NCBI RefSeq assembly: GCF_014697575.1
Contig: NZ_JACJSC010000022.1
Location: forward strand, 1-64,000
Direction: 5' to 3'
Length of the DNA stretch: 64,000 bases
From: Planktothrix sp. FACHB-1365
GTDB lineage: Bacteria; Cyanobacteriota; Cyanobacteriia; Cyanobacteriales; Microcoleaceae
Shown: positions 23,829 through 32,799 of the stretch, one piece after another
Position numbering within the stretch: position 1 is the stretch's first letter
Layout of the letters: each line of letters starts with the position of its first letter
The notes under the pieces: model-generated
Seen by the model: the letters and a program-made list of their open reading frames with translations, nothing else
Databases searched by the model: none
What the model was told of the DNA's origin: nothing
Program-made: the position numbers and the translations under genes

Positions 23829-25322
23829 TTATTGTTTAATTGCAATTTCGGTAGGCACAGGGTTATTTAAGGCAACAACCATCGACTGTGCAGTGGGTTC
23901 CATCCATCGGAATAACCAAGTGGGTTGAATACCGAGAACAAAAATTAAAGCAGCTAAAATTAAGGCTGGGGCTTGTTCAGATAAGCTAACTTTAGGATAA
24001 TAAGCCAAGCTATTATCGAGTTTTCCAAAACAGGTACGGTTGAGGAGAATGACAAAATAAACCGCAGTTAAACCAGAGGCAATAATACACAATAAACTGT
24101 GAATGGGGAAGACGGCAAATGTTCCTTGGAAGACCGGAAACTCAGCAACAAATCCAACTAAACCGGGGATACCAGCGCTCGCCATTCCTGCCATAATTAA
24201 CAGGGAACTGGTGAGGGGTAAACCGCGAACGGGGTTCATTAAACCATTGAGAATATTTAAGTCACGGGTTCCAACTTTCTCTTCCACAACGCCGACTAAT
24301 TGAAATAGAATTGCCAGGATTAAACCGTGAGCAATCATTTGAGCAATTGCCCCAATTAAACTCAGTTCATTAGCTGCTGCTGCGGCAACTAAAATATAAC
24401 CCATGTGACCAATTGAACTATAAGCCACCATGCGTTTAATATCCTGTTGAGCAATAGCCGTTAACGCGCCATATAAAACACTAATTACCCCAATGGTTGC
24501 CAGTCCAGGGCTGACAATATGCCAAGCTTCAGGAAACAGTTGTAAACCAAATCGAATTAAACCATAGGCTCCTAATTTTGCTAGAATTCCGCCTAATAAA
24601 ATTGTGACTGGGGGAGAAGATTCAACATAGGCATCGGGCAACCAAGTATGCAGGGGAACTAGGGGAATTTTGATGCCAAATCCTAACAGTAAAACCGTGA
24701 GTAAAATTAACTGAGTATTTAATGCAAAGTTCTGGGTTTGAATGGCAGAATAATCAAAACTTCCGGCTTCACTGAGCCAAGCCATCCCTAAAAATGCAGC
24801 TAAAATCAGAATGCCTGAAAGGGCGGTATAAATCAGAAACTTCATCCCCGCATAGGCGCGTTTTTCACTGCCCCAAATGCTAATTAAAAGGTATACGGGA
24901 ATTAGTTCGAGTTCATAAAATAGAACAAACAGCAGTAAATTTTCGGATAAGAAGGCTCCAGCTATGCCTGCATTGACTAACAAAATCATGGAGTAATAAA
25001 AACGAGGGCGGTGAATATTTCCATGACTGCTGGCAATGACAATTAAGGTTAATAAACCATTTAATCCGATTAAGGGAAAGGATAAACCATCTATGCCTAA
25101 ACTGTAGGATAATCCTAATTGCGGAATCCAATTCAAATATTCTTGTAGCTGAAAATTTGGATTGGTTAAATCAAAATCAAAGGCAAGTTTTACTGTCCAA
25201 ACTAAAATGATACTGGTAATAACTAAGGCAATGGAACGAACTTGCTGGGTTGAAAGTTGTTTAGGCAATAGTCCTATTAACAGGACTCCTAAAACGGGAA
25301 TAATAATTAAAGCACTCAACAT
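23829..25322 (-). CDS. ndhD3: NAD(P)H-quinone oxidoreductase subunit D, CO2-uptake type
   Basis: 497 residues with about 14 membrane helices. Antiporter-like subunit family signatures: YELELIPVYLLISIWGS, FGIKIPLVPLHTWLPDAYVESSPPVTILLGGILAKLGAYGLIRF and AQQDIKRMVAYSSIGHMGYI. The Glu of YELELIP and the Lys in IKIP and LAKLG are the usual proton-path residues. It belongs to the thylakoid NDH-1 complex; with cupA directly downstream it is the D3 type that couples electron flow to CO2 uptake and not respiration. D3 versus D4 is decided by context only. Confidence 0.88.
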   Translation of the reverse strand: MLSALIIIPVLGVLLIGLLPKQLSTQQVRSIALVITSIILVWTVKLAFDFDLTNPNFQLQEYLNWIPQLGLSYSLGIDGLSFPLIGLNGLLTLIVIASSHGNIHRPRFYYSMILLVNAGIAGAFLSENLLLFVLFYELELIPVYLLISIWGSEKRAYAGMKFLIYTALSGILILAAFLGMAWLSEAGSFDYSAIQTQNFALNTQLILLTVLLLGFGIKIPLVPLHTWLPDAYVESSPPVTILLGGILAKLGAYGLIRFGLQLFPEAWHIVSPGLATIGVISVLYGALTAIAQQDIKRMVAYSSIGHMGYILVAAAAANELSLIGAIAQMIAHGLILAILFQLVGVVEEKVGTRDLNILNGLMNPVRGLPLTSSLLIMAGMASAGIPGLVGFVAEFPVFQGTFAVFPIHSLLCIIASGLTAVYFVILLNRTCFGKLDNSLAYYPKVSLSEQAPALILAALIFVLGIQPTWLFRWMEPTAQSMVVALNNPVPTEIAIKQ

Positions 25323-25535
25323 AAGCTTAGGGTATGAGGATGAGGGGTAATCTCAGCAATATTCAAGTTAACCCAAAAGTAGGTTTTAAATGCAGATTCC
25401 AAACTTTGTTTATCATAACTTACCGAGTTGAAAAAAAGTAAAATGATCAGTTTTAAAGTTTGGATAATAGCAATAGAAATGATTTATCAGAAGCCGAGTT
25501 CTTCGGGAAATATCATTTCTATTGCCAGAACGGGT

Positions 25536-26258
25536 TTAGGTAATCAGTTTAACTTTTCCAGTTTCTAATTCATAAAATCCCCCAACAACTTTTAATTTAT
25601 CATTGGCAATTAATTGAGTCATAACCGGAGAAGACTTTAACTTTGTGATTTGGAGTTTAACATTGGCAGTAACCGCTTCTTCCCACGTTGGTTTGCCTTT
25701 AATGGAAGGTTTAATGGCATCAATAATACTGCCAATCTGACCGGGAACAGAATTTCCGTCCAGAGTAGCTTTAACGGCTCCACATTTTTGATGACCTAGA
25801 ATCATAATCGTTTTAATTCCTAATTCTAATGCTCCAAATTCCAAGCTACCCATTTCTTCAGGAGTAACAACATTTCCCGCATTACGAACTACAAAAATAT
25901 CGCCTAACCCTTGATCAAAAATAATCTCGGCGGGTACTCTGGAGTCAGCACAGCCTAAAATAGCAGCAAAAGGTTTTTGACCTGCGGTAACTTCTTTCAT
26001 GCGTTCCCGATTTTGGTTAGGATGTTTGGGTTTATTTTCCATAAACCGTTCATTTCCTAACATTAAGGTTTCTAAGGCTTTTTCTGGGGTGATTTCTGGG
26101 GGTTCACAACTCGAAGTTTCAGCGACAATTTTCTTTTTTTCTCGGTCTAAAACTTTTGTTGTGACTCCAGCCGTTAATAAGGCTGTTCCCACAATGCAAA
26201 CTCCATATTGTAATAAATCACGGCGGGTATAATTGGGTTTATCGTAATCTGGGGCCAT
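25536..26258 (-). CDS. Beta-class carbonic anhydrase with Tat-type signal
   Basis: 240 residues from the ATG at 26258, which has GGGAGG at a good distance; an in-frame ATG 12 codons upstream is less likely. Zinc ligands Cys103, His156 and Cys159 (GCADSRVP, GHQKCGAV), with the Asp105/Arg107 dyad intact. The N-terminus (NYTRRDLLQYGVCIVGTALLTAGV) has a twin-arginine-like motif and a hydrophobic stretch, so the enzyme is probably exported or thylakoid-membrane attached. It interconverts CO2 and bicarbonate. It lies between ndhD3 and a close paralogue. Confidence 0.92.
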   Translation of the reverse strand: MAPDYDKPNYTRRDLLQYGVCIVGTALLTAGVTTKVLDREKKKIVAETSSCEPPEITPEKALETLMLGNERFMENKPKHPNQNRERMKEVTAGQKPFAAILGCADSRVPAEIIFDQGLGDIFVVRNAGNVVTPEEMGSLEFGALELGIKTIMILGHQKCGAVKATLDGNSVPGQIGSIIDAIKPSIKGKPTWEEAVTANVKLQITKLKSSPVMTQLIANDKLKVVGGFYELETGKVKLIT

Positions 26259-26350
26259 GTTGTCCTCCCTGGTTATGATATTGAAACTGTTCAAAAAGCA
26301 AGTTTATCTTTGATGCAATGGAATTAATTATAAACTTGCTTGAGACAGGT

Positions 26351-27055
26351 TTATGCAACCACTTTTACCATTCCCGTATCCAGGTTATAGTAACCTCCGA
26401 CTATTTTTAATTTAGCCTCTTTGATTAATTGGGAAATAACCGGAGAAGCTTGTAAACGACTGATTCCTAATTTGACATTAGAAATGATGCTTTCTTCTAA
26501 GGTTTGATTCATCTTAATAGCAGGTTTAATCGCGTCTAAAATACTGCCAATTTTACCCGGAACGGCATTCCCATCAATGGTGGCTTGCACGGCTCCACAA
26601 TTTTTATGTCCAATCACCATTAGGACTTTTGCTCCTAACACTAATGTGCCAAATTCCAAGCTGCCAATTTCTTCAGGTGTAGCAATATTTCCCGCATTAC
26701 GAACTACGAATAAATCTCCAAAACCTTGATCAAAAATAATCTCTGAAGGAACTCTTGAATCTGCACAACTGAGAATAGCAGCAAAGGGGGTTTGTCCTTG
26801 GGCAACTTCTTGAATTCGTCCCATACTTTGATTGGGATTTTTGCGTTTATTTTCGATAAACCGCTTATTTCCTTCTAACAGTTGGTTTAGGGCTTCATCA
26901 GGGCTCATGTGATTACCCGCTATTGCAGGTTTCTCTTTTAACCAATTAGCTTTTGTTCCTAAACCGACGGTTAAAGCAGCAGTTCCCGCAGCAACAGCCC
27001 CAAATTTTAATAAATTCCGGCGAGAGACGTTGAGATTGTTTTCAATTCCGCGCAT
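26351..27055 (-). CDS. Beta-class carbonic anhydrase, tandem paralogue
   Basis: 234 residues; the start ATG follows GAGGAAATT. Zinc ligands Cys97, His150 and Cys153 (SCADSRVP, GHKNCGAV) and the Asp99/Arg101 pair are kept. The N-terminus NVSRRNLLKFGAVAAGTAALTVGLG is a clear twin-arginine signal. It shares most of its sequence with the adjoining enzyme (PFAAIL, DQG(L/F)GD, EFG, GSI(I/L)DAIKP), so a tandem duplication is likely. In Synechocystis the thylakoid beta-CA EcaB interacts with CupA/CupB, so location inside this operon fits a role in the same complex; that link is inference. Confidence 0.92.
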   Translation of the reverse strand: MRGIENNLNVSRRNLLKFGAVAAGTAALTVGLGTKANWLKEKPAIAGNHMSPDEALNQLLEGNKRFIENKRKNPNQSMGRIQEVAQGQTPFAAILSCADSRVPSEIIFDQGFGDLFVVRNAGNIATPEEIGSLEFGTLVLGAKVLMVIGHKNCGAVQATIDGNAVPGKIGSILDAIKPAIKMNQTLEESIISNVKLGISRLQASPVISQLIKEAKLKIVGGYYNLDTGMVKVVA

Positions 27056-27108
27056 AATTTCCTCACACTTAATTCAAGGTTAAAACAGTCAGCAAAAGAA
27101 TGCTGTTT

Positions 27109-28944
27109 TTAAAACAGATTTAGGGAAAAGAACCCTAATAATAAGGTGACTCCCACAATAATTGTCAGGGCATAAAATTGGGTTTGGCCAGAAACGTTAT
27201 ATTTCAAACTTTGTCCACTAAAAACCGTTACAAGTCCCACTAAATTTACAAAGCCATCCACGATATAGCGGTCAACCCAATACATGAGATTAGAGATTAA
27301 TCCGACTACAAAAATAATCGTGACTCGATACAGTTTTGCCGTGTAAAAATCGTAAGCAAAAAAGTCTTGTAATGCTTGGGAGGGAAGTTTAACCGGTTTC
27401 GGCCAATTGTTATTGAGATAAATTAACCCACTAAGCCCACATCCGACCAAAGTTGAAGCAGTTAATAATCCAGCAACGGTGAGATTAATATGTTCTCCTT
27501 GGGGTAACAAATTCCACTGTTTTAATAATAAGGGAATATGTAAACAAAATCCCGCTAAAATTGTCATGGGTAATACCATTGCCCATAACACTTCCGGGGA
27601 ACGGGTGGTCATTTGTTTGGGTTTTCCGGCAAAAATCAATCCAAATTCACGAGTTAAACTAAAAGCCGTTAAACCATTGACTAAAAATAGACAAAATGCA
27701 ATGGCGGGTTGAGTATTCCAAAGGGTTTCTGCTAACTCTAAGATTGTCCAAAATCCCCCAAAGGGAGGAACTGCAATTAACGCCGTCATTCCCACTAAAA
27801 AACACAATCCTGAAATCGGACGTCGTGACCATAACCCGCCATATTGAGTTAAATCTTGGGTGACATTATTACTAATAATTCCCCCAGTGGTCATGACTAA
27901 TAAAGCCATGGGAAAAGCATAAGTTAATAACAGAGAAAGAGCCGCTTGAGTTTGCCCAGTTCCGACTGCAATAAAGGTGATACCCATATAGGCACTCACG
28001 GAATAGGAAAGGGCGCGTTTAATATCAATTTGAGCAATGGCAATACAACTCGCACCAACGGCCGTTGCTAACCCAATTAATACCATCGTTGACATTACAA
28101 CAGGAGACAAAGCTAAAACGGGTTGCATTTTAACTAATACCCAAGCCCCGGATGCAACGACAACAGAATTGCGTAAAATTGTACTGGGAAGGGGGCCTTC
28201 CATGGCTTCATCTAACCATAAATGCAGGGGAAATTGAGCGCATTTTCCCAGGGGACCAGCGAGTAATGCTAACCCTAATAAGGTGGCAACTTTAGGGTCA
28301 ATTTGGGCGGTTTGTGACCATTGAGCTAATTCTGTAAAATCCCAAGTTCCAGCGAGAGGAAATAGGGCGACTACTCCCATTAATAGGAATAAATCTCCGA
28401 CCCGTTTGGTTAAAAAAGCATCTCTCGCCCCGGTTACGACTAAGGGTTGGTTAAACCATAACCCGACTAATAAATAGGTTCCTAGGGTGAGAATTTCCAA
28501 AATAATGTAACTGTAGAAGAGGGAATTACACAACACTAATCCACATAATCCCGCTTCAAATAAAGCTAATAGAGAATAAAATCTCGCCCATCCCCAGTCC
28601 ATTTCCATGTAACCAACGGCGTAAATTTGGGCTAATAAATTTAACCCAGTGATGACTAAGGTGGCGCCAATGGTGACAACGGAAATTTCTAGGGGAATCG
28701 ATAAATTGAGGTCAACGACGCTAAACCAAGGAATGATTAACGCTTGGGGAGGATGACCCCAAATTTCTGTGAGGGCGACTAACCCATGTACAAAGGCGAG
28801 TAAGGAGGTAATGATATTGACATATCCAGCCGGACGGGGGCCAGTGCGTCGAATAATAGACGGAAACCAGAGGGTGGATAATAATGCTCCGATTAATGGG
28901 TAGCACGGTATCCACCAAATGGTCTTGAGAAAAAAATCAGCCAT
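27109..28944 (-). CDS. ndhF3: NAD(P)H-quinone oxidoreductase subunit F, CO2-uptake type
   Basis: 611 residues, about 15 membrane helices, the largest antiporter-like arm of NDH-1. Signatures: MDWGWARFYSLLALFEAGLCG, FLTKRVGDLFLLMGVVALFPLAGTWDF, CAQFPLHLWLDEAMEGPLPSTILRNSVVVASGAWVLVK and AQIDIKRALSYSVSAYMGI. The ending has a long lateral helix region. It is first in the operon, so the promoter should be in the 374-bp gap at 28945-29318. The type (F3) is taken from the linked ndhD and cupA genes. Confidence 0.88.
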   Translation of the reverse strand: MADFFLKTIWWIPCYPLIGALLSTLWFPSIIRRTGPRPAGYVNIITSLLAFVHGLVALTEIWGHPPQALIIPWFSVVDLNLSIPLEISVVTIGATLVITGLNLLAQIYAVGYMEMDWGWARFYSLLALFEAGLCGLVLCNSLFYSYIILEILTLGTYLLVGLWFNQPLVVTGARDAFLTKRVGDLFLLMGVVALFPLAGTWDFTELAQWSQTAQIDPKVATLLGLALLAGPLGKCAQFPLHLWLDEAMEGPLPSTILRNSVVVASGAWVLVKMQPVLALSPVVMSTMVLIGLATAVGASCIAIAQIDIKRALSYSVSAYMGITFIAVGTGQTQAALSLLLTYAFPMALLVMTTGGIISNNVTQDLTQYGGLWSRRPISGLCFLVGMTALIAVPPFGGFWTILELAETLWNTQPAIAFCLFLVNGLTAFSLTREFGLIFAGKPKQMTTRSPEVLWAMVLPMTILAGFCLHIPLLLKQWNLLPQGEHINLTVAGLLTASTLVGCGLSGLIYLNNNWPKPVKLPSQALQDFFAYDFYTAKLYRVTIIFVVGLISNLMYWVDRYIVDGFVNLVGLVTVFSGQSLKYNVSGQTQFYALTIIVGVTLLLGFFSLNLF

Positions 28945-29318
28945 TGGTGTGACCTATTGATCAGTTTGCAAAAAGATTGAAAATGGAGTAAACCCTTACT
29001 CCTGGGGTTTTGTAGCTTTTTGGAGTTTTATCGACCCCGGAAGACTACATAGATTTTTTACTGTTGAATACAAACATACCATAGATATTAGTATATGGAT
29101 AGTCCCAAAGGCATATCAATATAAAAGATATTTCTCATCTTATTAATCAAGTTTGATTATATAAGCACAAATACTTAACAAAGCATCTTTTTTAGAAGCC
29201 AGAAATGAATCATCAGTTTGATAGGAAGAGAGTCAAGAAATAATACAAAATAGTAGCTTTTGGTCAGGTTGTATTAAAATATTTTTTGTATTTTTGTAGA
29301 TAAAAAGTCAAGATAACA
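28945..29318. promoter_or_regulatory. Divergent intergenic region upstream of ndhF3
   Basis: 374 bp without a gene, AT-rich, between ndhF3 (minus) and a GST remnant (plus). It should hold the operon promoter. The only clear dyad is AATCAA-GT-TTGATT at 29145-29158, a possible site for a LysR-type regulator such as the CO2-responsive CcmR/NdhR; this is a suggestion from position. No RNA gene is visible. Confidence 0.4.
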
Positions 29319-29792
29319 ATGAAGTTATATTACATTCCAACAACAAGAGCCGTGCGTCCCCGTTGGATATTAGAAGAACTCGGAATATCCTATGAATTAG
29401 TTTATGTGACGATGGCAATGACTCAGGAGCCAGGGTATGAAAAATTGCATCCCCATCGAAAAGTTCCTGTATTAGTGGATGGCGATATCATCATGTTTGA
29501 ATCCGCCGCCATTTGTGCCTATTTAGCCGATAAGTTTCCTGAAAAAGAATTAGCACCCAGCCCAACTTCTGACGCTCGTAGTTATTACTATCAATGGCTA
29601 TTTTATGCTTCTTTAACTTTAGAAGCACCTGTTGAACAATTTATGTTTAATGTTTTACCGAATTTACCTGAAAAACTTCTACCTCAAAAAGAAAAAACAA
29701 AAGTTTCGGCTGAAGAAGCCTTAATTTGGTTTAATAAAGTTGCCCAACCTCTGACTGTTTTTAGGGTTAATAATTCTGGAGTTTGTATATAA
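29319..29792 (+). pseudogene. Glutathione S-transferase, C-terminally truncated
   Basis: The N-terminal thioredoxin-like domain is intact (MKLYYIPTTRAVRPRWILEELG, KVPVLVDGDIIMFESAAICAYLADKFP), and the helical domain starts normally but reaches only about residue 146 (FNKVAQPLTV). The last residues (FRVNNSGVCI) come from the opposite strand of another gene. A complete GST of this type is about 200 residues or more, so about a third is missing. The loss is explained by a deletion that fused it tail-to-tail with an alpha/beta hydrolase gene. A truncated protein may be made but is unlikely to fold fully. Confidence 0.85.
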
Positions 29793-29941
29793 CTCGAAGG
29801 TTGAGGGACAAAAATCAAACGTTCTGAGTAGAAATAAGCCCAAGCCCCAACAGCGACATAGATAATTATCAGAGAACGGATCATTCGTTTTAGGGAAAAC
29901 TCACCAATAACAAAGCGTTTGATCAAAGTCTGGCGGTTCAT
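29757..29941 (-). pseudogene. Alpha/beta hydrolase, N-terminal remnant
   Basis: From the start at 29941 the frame reads a membrane-anchor N-terminus (RSLIIIYVAVGAWAYFYSE) followed by RLIFVPQPSSYIQTPELLTL, the usual beginning of a cyanobacterial alpha/beta hydrolase that continues with the catalytic domain. After LKT the reading leaves the family and runs into the reverse of the GST gene. No nucleophile motif or His is present, so it is a fragment. Confidence 0.75.
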
Positions 29942-30038
29942 GGCAATCTTTAAGGGGCAAACCTGTTTTGATTCTAATTTTGTAGTTTAATAGGTTTGGT
30001 AAACAATTAGTAGAGTTAATCGATTGTGAGGAATGACT

Positions 30039-30425
30039 ATGGCAGACTATCCTGACGACCTCAGATATACAGATAGCCATGAATACGTCAGACTTGAGGG
30101 TGAAATCGCCACCATTGGTATTACGAGCTTTGCTGTGAGGCAACTCGGAGATATCGTGTTTGTGGAATTACCAGATACAGGCACGAAGATTGAGCAAGAA
30201 GAAATATTTGGAACCGTTGAGTCTGTAAAAGCTGTAGAAACATTGATAGCGCCGCTCAGTGGGACAGTGATTGAATACAATACAGCCGTTGTAGATGACC
30301 CTGAAATTGTATCAGATGATCCCTATGGAGAAGGATGGTTTATCAAGGTTCAAGTCGATAATCTGACTGATTTAGATGATACCTTATCCCGAAATCAATA
30401 TCTAAGCTTAATTGAAGGAGTTTAA
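30039..30425 (+). CDS. gcvH: Glycine cleavage system H protein
   Basis: 128 residues from ATG 30039, chosen over ATG 30033 because GTGAGGA lies 6 bases upstream. It carries the lipoyl arm that shuttles the methylamine of glycine between the P, T and L proteins in photorespiratory glycine breakdown. The lipoylated Lys is K64 in FGTVESVKAVETL. Other marks are HEYVRLEGEIATIGITSFA, GDIVFVELPDTG, and DPYGEGWFIKV. gcvP and gcvT are not adjacent. Confidence 0.96.
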   Translation: MADYPDDLRYTDSHEYVRLEGEIATIGITSFAVRQLGDIVFVELPDTGTKIEQEEIFGTVESVKAVETLIAPLSGTVIEYNTAVVDDPEIVSDDPYGEGWFIKVQVDNLTDLDDTLSRNQYLSLIEGV

Positions 30426-30488
30426 CAGAGGGTTTGAGGTTTTAGGTGTGTTCAAAGTCTTGATGAAAAATAGAATTCAAAAGAATCT

Positions 30489-31025
30489 ATGTTGAATTTA
30501 TCCTCCCTATCGGTTCCTGAAAATATCACGTTTGAGCAAGCCATTGAAATTACTCAAACCTTACTCGATAAAATTGAAGAAAAACAGTTATTTGAGGCTG
30601 AAATTGAAACGGTAATCGTTCAGTTGGTGACAACTCAAAATGGTGCAAGGGGATTTTTTGTCACCTATTTAACTGATCCTCGCCCCTTCTGTAATCAACC
30701 TACAGACGCTGTGATCCAAGCTCTACAAAAATCACCTGAAATTGTATCAGAATTACTGGTGAAAAATATAGCAATGTCGGCAGCAATGGCTGTATATCAT
30801 CGTCGGCATAATAACACCGAAATGGAGAGCAGTTCTCAACGAGTTTCTCAACGGTCTTCTGATTTAATTCAACGGTTGAATTTTCCCCAGTTGCGATCGC
30901 GGGTTCAACAACTTTTTGATAGTGCGAAAACCGGAGAAGGAACCTATCAAGAGTTTTTAGATCGTTGGGGATATGATACAGAACAACAAGATGCGATCGC
31001 GGAAGTCTTGCAACCTTTATTATAA
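30489..31025 (+). CDS. Conserved cyanobacterial protein of unknown function
   Basis: 178 residues, no signal peptide. The first half is helical/strand mixed (ENITFEQAIEITQTLLDKIEEKQL, IVQLVTTQNGARGFFVTYLTD) and the second rich in Arg/Gln helices. The pattern GARGFFVTYLTDPRP...AVIQALQKSPEIVSELLVKNIAMSAAM looks like a family in which a gene product is compared between cyanobacteria, but I do not know a function. HIP1 octamers lie inside. The methyltransferase gene follows 52 bp downstream. Confidence 0.65.
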   Translation: MLNLSSLSVPENITFEQAIEITQTLLDKIEEKQLFEAEIETVIVQLVTTQNGARGFFVTYLTDPRPFCNQPTDAVIQALQKSPEIVSELLVKNIAMSAAMAVYHRRHNNTEMESSSQRVSQRSSDLIQRLNFPQLRSRVQQLFDSAKTGEGTYQEFLDRWGYDTEQQDAIAEVLQPLL

Positions 31026-31077
31026 ACTGTTTAAGAACGAGATAACCTCACCTTATTTAACCCGCCCTCAAATCGAT

Positions 31078-32151
31078 ATGACTCTAACACAATCCCTTAA
31101 AACCCTAGGCTGTTTAGGAGATGTTACCCTAGAAGCCAATCATGCTCGTTTGAAAGGATGGATCACCTCTATTCAAGGCAAACCCATAGACCAGTTTAAA
31201 TTGATGATCGGGAATCAAGAAATTACTGAATTTAAACTTGAAAGAAATCTCCCTAGTCCCGATGTTCAAAAGCTGTTTCCGACCTTACCCAATTCTGATC
31301 AAGCTCGATTTTTTATTTATGTCCCTTTAGACAAAATTGCACCCAATCAATTTAATACTTTAGTACAATTAATTCCTATTGTCAACGGAGAAGCGGGAGA
31401 AATTTTATTTAATTTATTAGAATCAACCCTTCCCGTTCCTGAAAAAGAAGATCGCTTAGGCGTGGGTGGAAGTTTTAAATTTGTGGCTTGTGATTTCTTA
31501 GGTCATTTTGTCAATAAAGCGCAATTAAAACCCCACGAATCGATTTTAGATGCGGGATGTGGAGTCGGACGCATGGCTTATTCTCTCAGCTATTATTTAG
31601 ATGATACCGCCCGTTATGAAGGGTTTGATATTGTGGAAAAATGGATTAACTGGAGTCAATCTGTTATTCATGAACATCGACCGAATTTTAACTTTCAATG
31701 GGCAAATATTTATAATAAGCGCTATAATACAGAAGGAACAATTAAAGTAGAAGACTATTCTTTTCCCTATGGGAATGAACAATTTGATTTTGTTTTACTA
31801 ACCTCTGTCTTTACCCATTTATATGCGAATGCAGTTCAAAATTATCTGCAAGAAGTTTATCGTGTTCTTAAACCCGGAGGACGGTGTTTATGTACATTCT
31901 TTTTATTAAATGAAGAATCAGAAGCGTTAATAAAAGCCGGAAAAAGTTCTCAAAACTTAATCCATGAAATAGAAGGTTCTTTTTGTTCAGATTTAGACAT
32001 TCCTGAAGCATCAATGGGTCATCGGGAATCTTCTGTTATGCAGTGGATTGAAGCATTAGGATTTACCGTTTCAGCTAAATATAATGGCTTATGGTGTGGA
32101 AGAAATTTTGGAACTAACTACCAAGATATGTTAATTCTAAAAAAACCGTAG
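31078..32151 (+). CDS. Class I SAM-dependent methyltransferase with N-terminal beta domain
   Basis: 357 residues from ATG 31078; the frame is open upstream into the previous gene, which is ignored. Residues about 1-115 form a beta-rich domain (NHARLKGWITSIQGKPIDQFKLMIGNQ, ARFFIYVPL) seen in glycan-modifying proteins; about 150-300 is the methyltransferase: LDAGCGVGRMAYSL (AdoMet loop), EGFDIVEKWI, FDFVLLTSVFTHL and EVYRVLKPGGRCLCTFFLL. Substrate unknown, possibly a sugar or lipid at the envelope. REP repeats begin at the stop codon. Confidence 0.85.
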   Translation: MTLTQSLKTLGCLGDVTLEANHARLKGWITSIQGKPIDQFKLMIGNQEITEFKLERNLPSPDVQKLFPTLPNSDQARFFIYVPLDKIAPNQFNTLVQLIPIVNGEAGEILFNLLESTLPVPEKEDRLGVGGSFKFVACDFLGHFVNKAQLKPHESILDAGCGVGRMAYSLSYYLDDTARYEGFDIVEKWINWSQSVIHEHRPNFNFQWANIYNKRYNTEGTIKVEDYSFPYGNEQFDFVLLTSVFTHLYANAVQNYLQEVYRVLKPGGRCLCTFFLLNEESEALIKAGKSSQNLIHEIEGSFCSDLDIPEASMGHRESSVMQWIEALGFTVSAKYNGLWCGRNFGTNYQDMLILKKP

Positions 32152-32182
32152 TAAGCCGTAGTAAGCCCTTCAGGGCTTTCTT
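32147..32182. repeat. REP units flanking the RAYT gene, 3' side
   Basis: GTAGTAAGCC occurs twice in a row, the second copy continuing as CCTTCAGGGCTT, the palindromic REP core. It starts at the stop of the methyltransferase gene and lies 23 bases beyond the end of the transposase gene, so together with 32800-33040 it brackets that gene. Confidence 0.85.
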
Positions 32183-32204
32183 TCCTCCTTTCTTTCTTCC
32201 CCCC

Positions 32205-32798
32205 TCAATCATCCCAATCTTTCCCATAATCCTTAACCGGATATTGAACCCAAGCATCCCGTAACCATTGGCGACCATAATCTTCCAGATACCAATGAAT
32301 ACTACTTTCTTTCCAATCATAAGGAGATTGAACATAATCATGTTTAACAGGATTAAAATGGAGATAATTTAAAATTTGATAATAATGTTGATCATTGCGA
32401 ACCATCCGGTCTGAAAAACGATACCAAATCTTCCGTTTTTTAACTTGATCTTCTAAGTTCCAGTAGCGAGAAGTTCTCCCATGAATCGTATTAAATAAAC
32501 GGCTGAGTTCTGCAAATTTATCAACATAGACCAATAAATGATAATGATTGGGAAGAATAACCCAAGCCCGAATATCAAAACCCGTATTAATAAACTGTTC
32601 AAAAATTAAATTTAATAATTCTTGACGACGATATGGCGTTGAAATATAAGGTTGATGTTCATAACAAGCAACGGTTAATAAATAAAAAGCTTCAATCTGA
32701 ATGGGATGGGGAGGTGAGTGAGGCGGAAATCCTTTCGCTAACCGTTGTTTAACCAGTTCTTTTCGTTGTTCAGGTGTAAGTTTGCGATATTCGTACAT
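32205..32798 (-). CDS. REP-associated tyrosine transposase (RAYT, Y1 family)
   Basis: 197 residues from ATG 32798. It belongs to the single-strand HUH transposases of the IS200 fold: RAWVILPNHYHLLVY contains the His-x-His metal motif (H85, H87); MVRNDQHYYQILNYLHFNPVKHDY contains the catalytic Tyr and the conserved NPVK. A Pro-rich N-terminal arm (FPPHSPPHP) is typical of RAYT proteins. These enzymes cut REP palindromes and are thought to spread them. REP units flank it on both sides, so this is a RAYT with its own substrate. Confidence 0.92.
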   Translation of the reverse strand: MYEYRKLTPEQRKELVKQRLAKGFPPHSPPHPIQIEAFYLLTVACYEHQPYISTPYRRQELLNLIFEQFINTGFDIRAWVILPNHYHLLVYVDKFAELSRLFNTIHGRTSRYWNLEDQVKKRKIWYRFSDRMVRNDQHYYQILNYLHFNPVKHDYVQSPYDWKESSIHWYLEDYGRQWLRDAWVQYPVKDYGKDWDD

Positions 32799-32799
32799 C

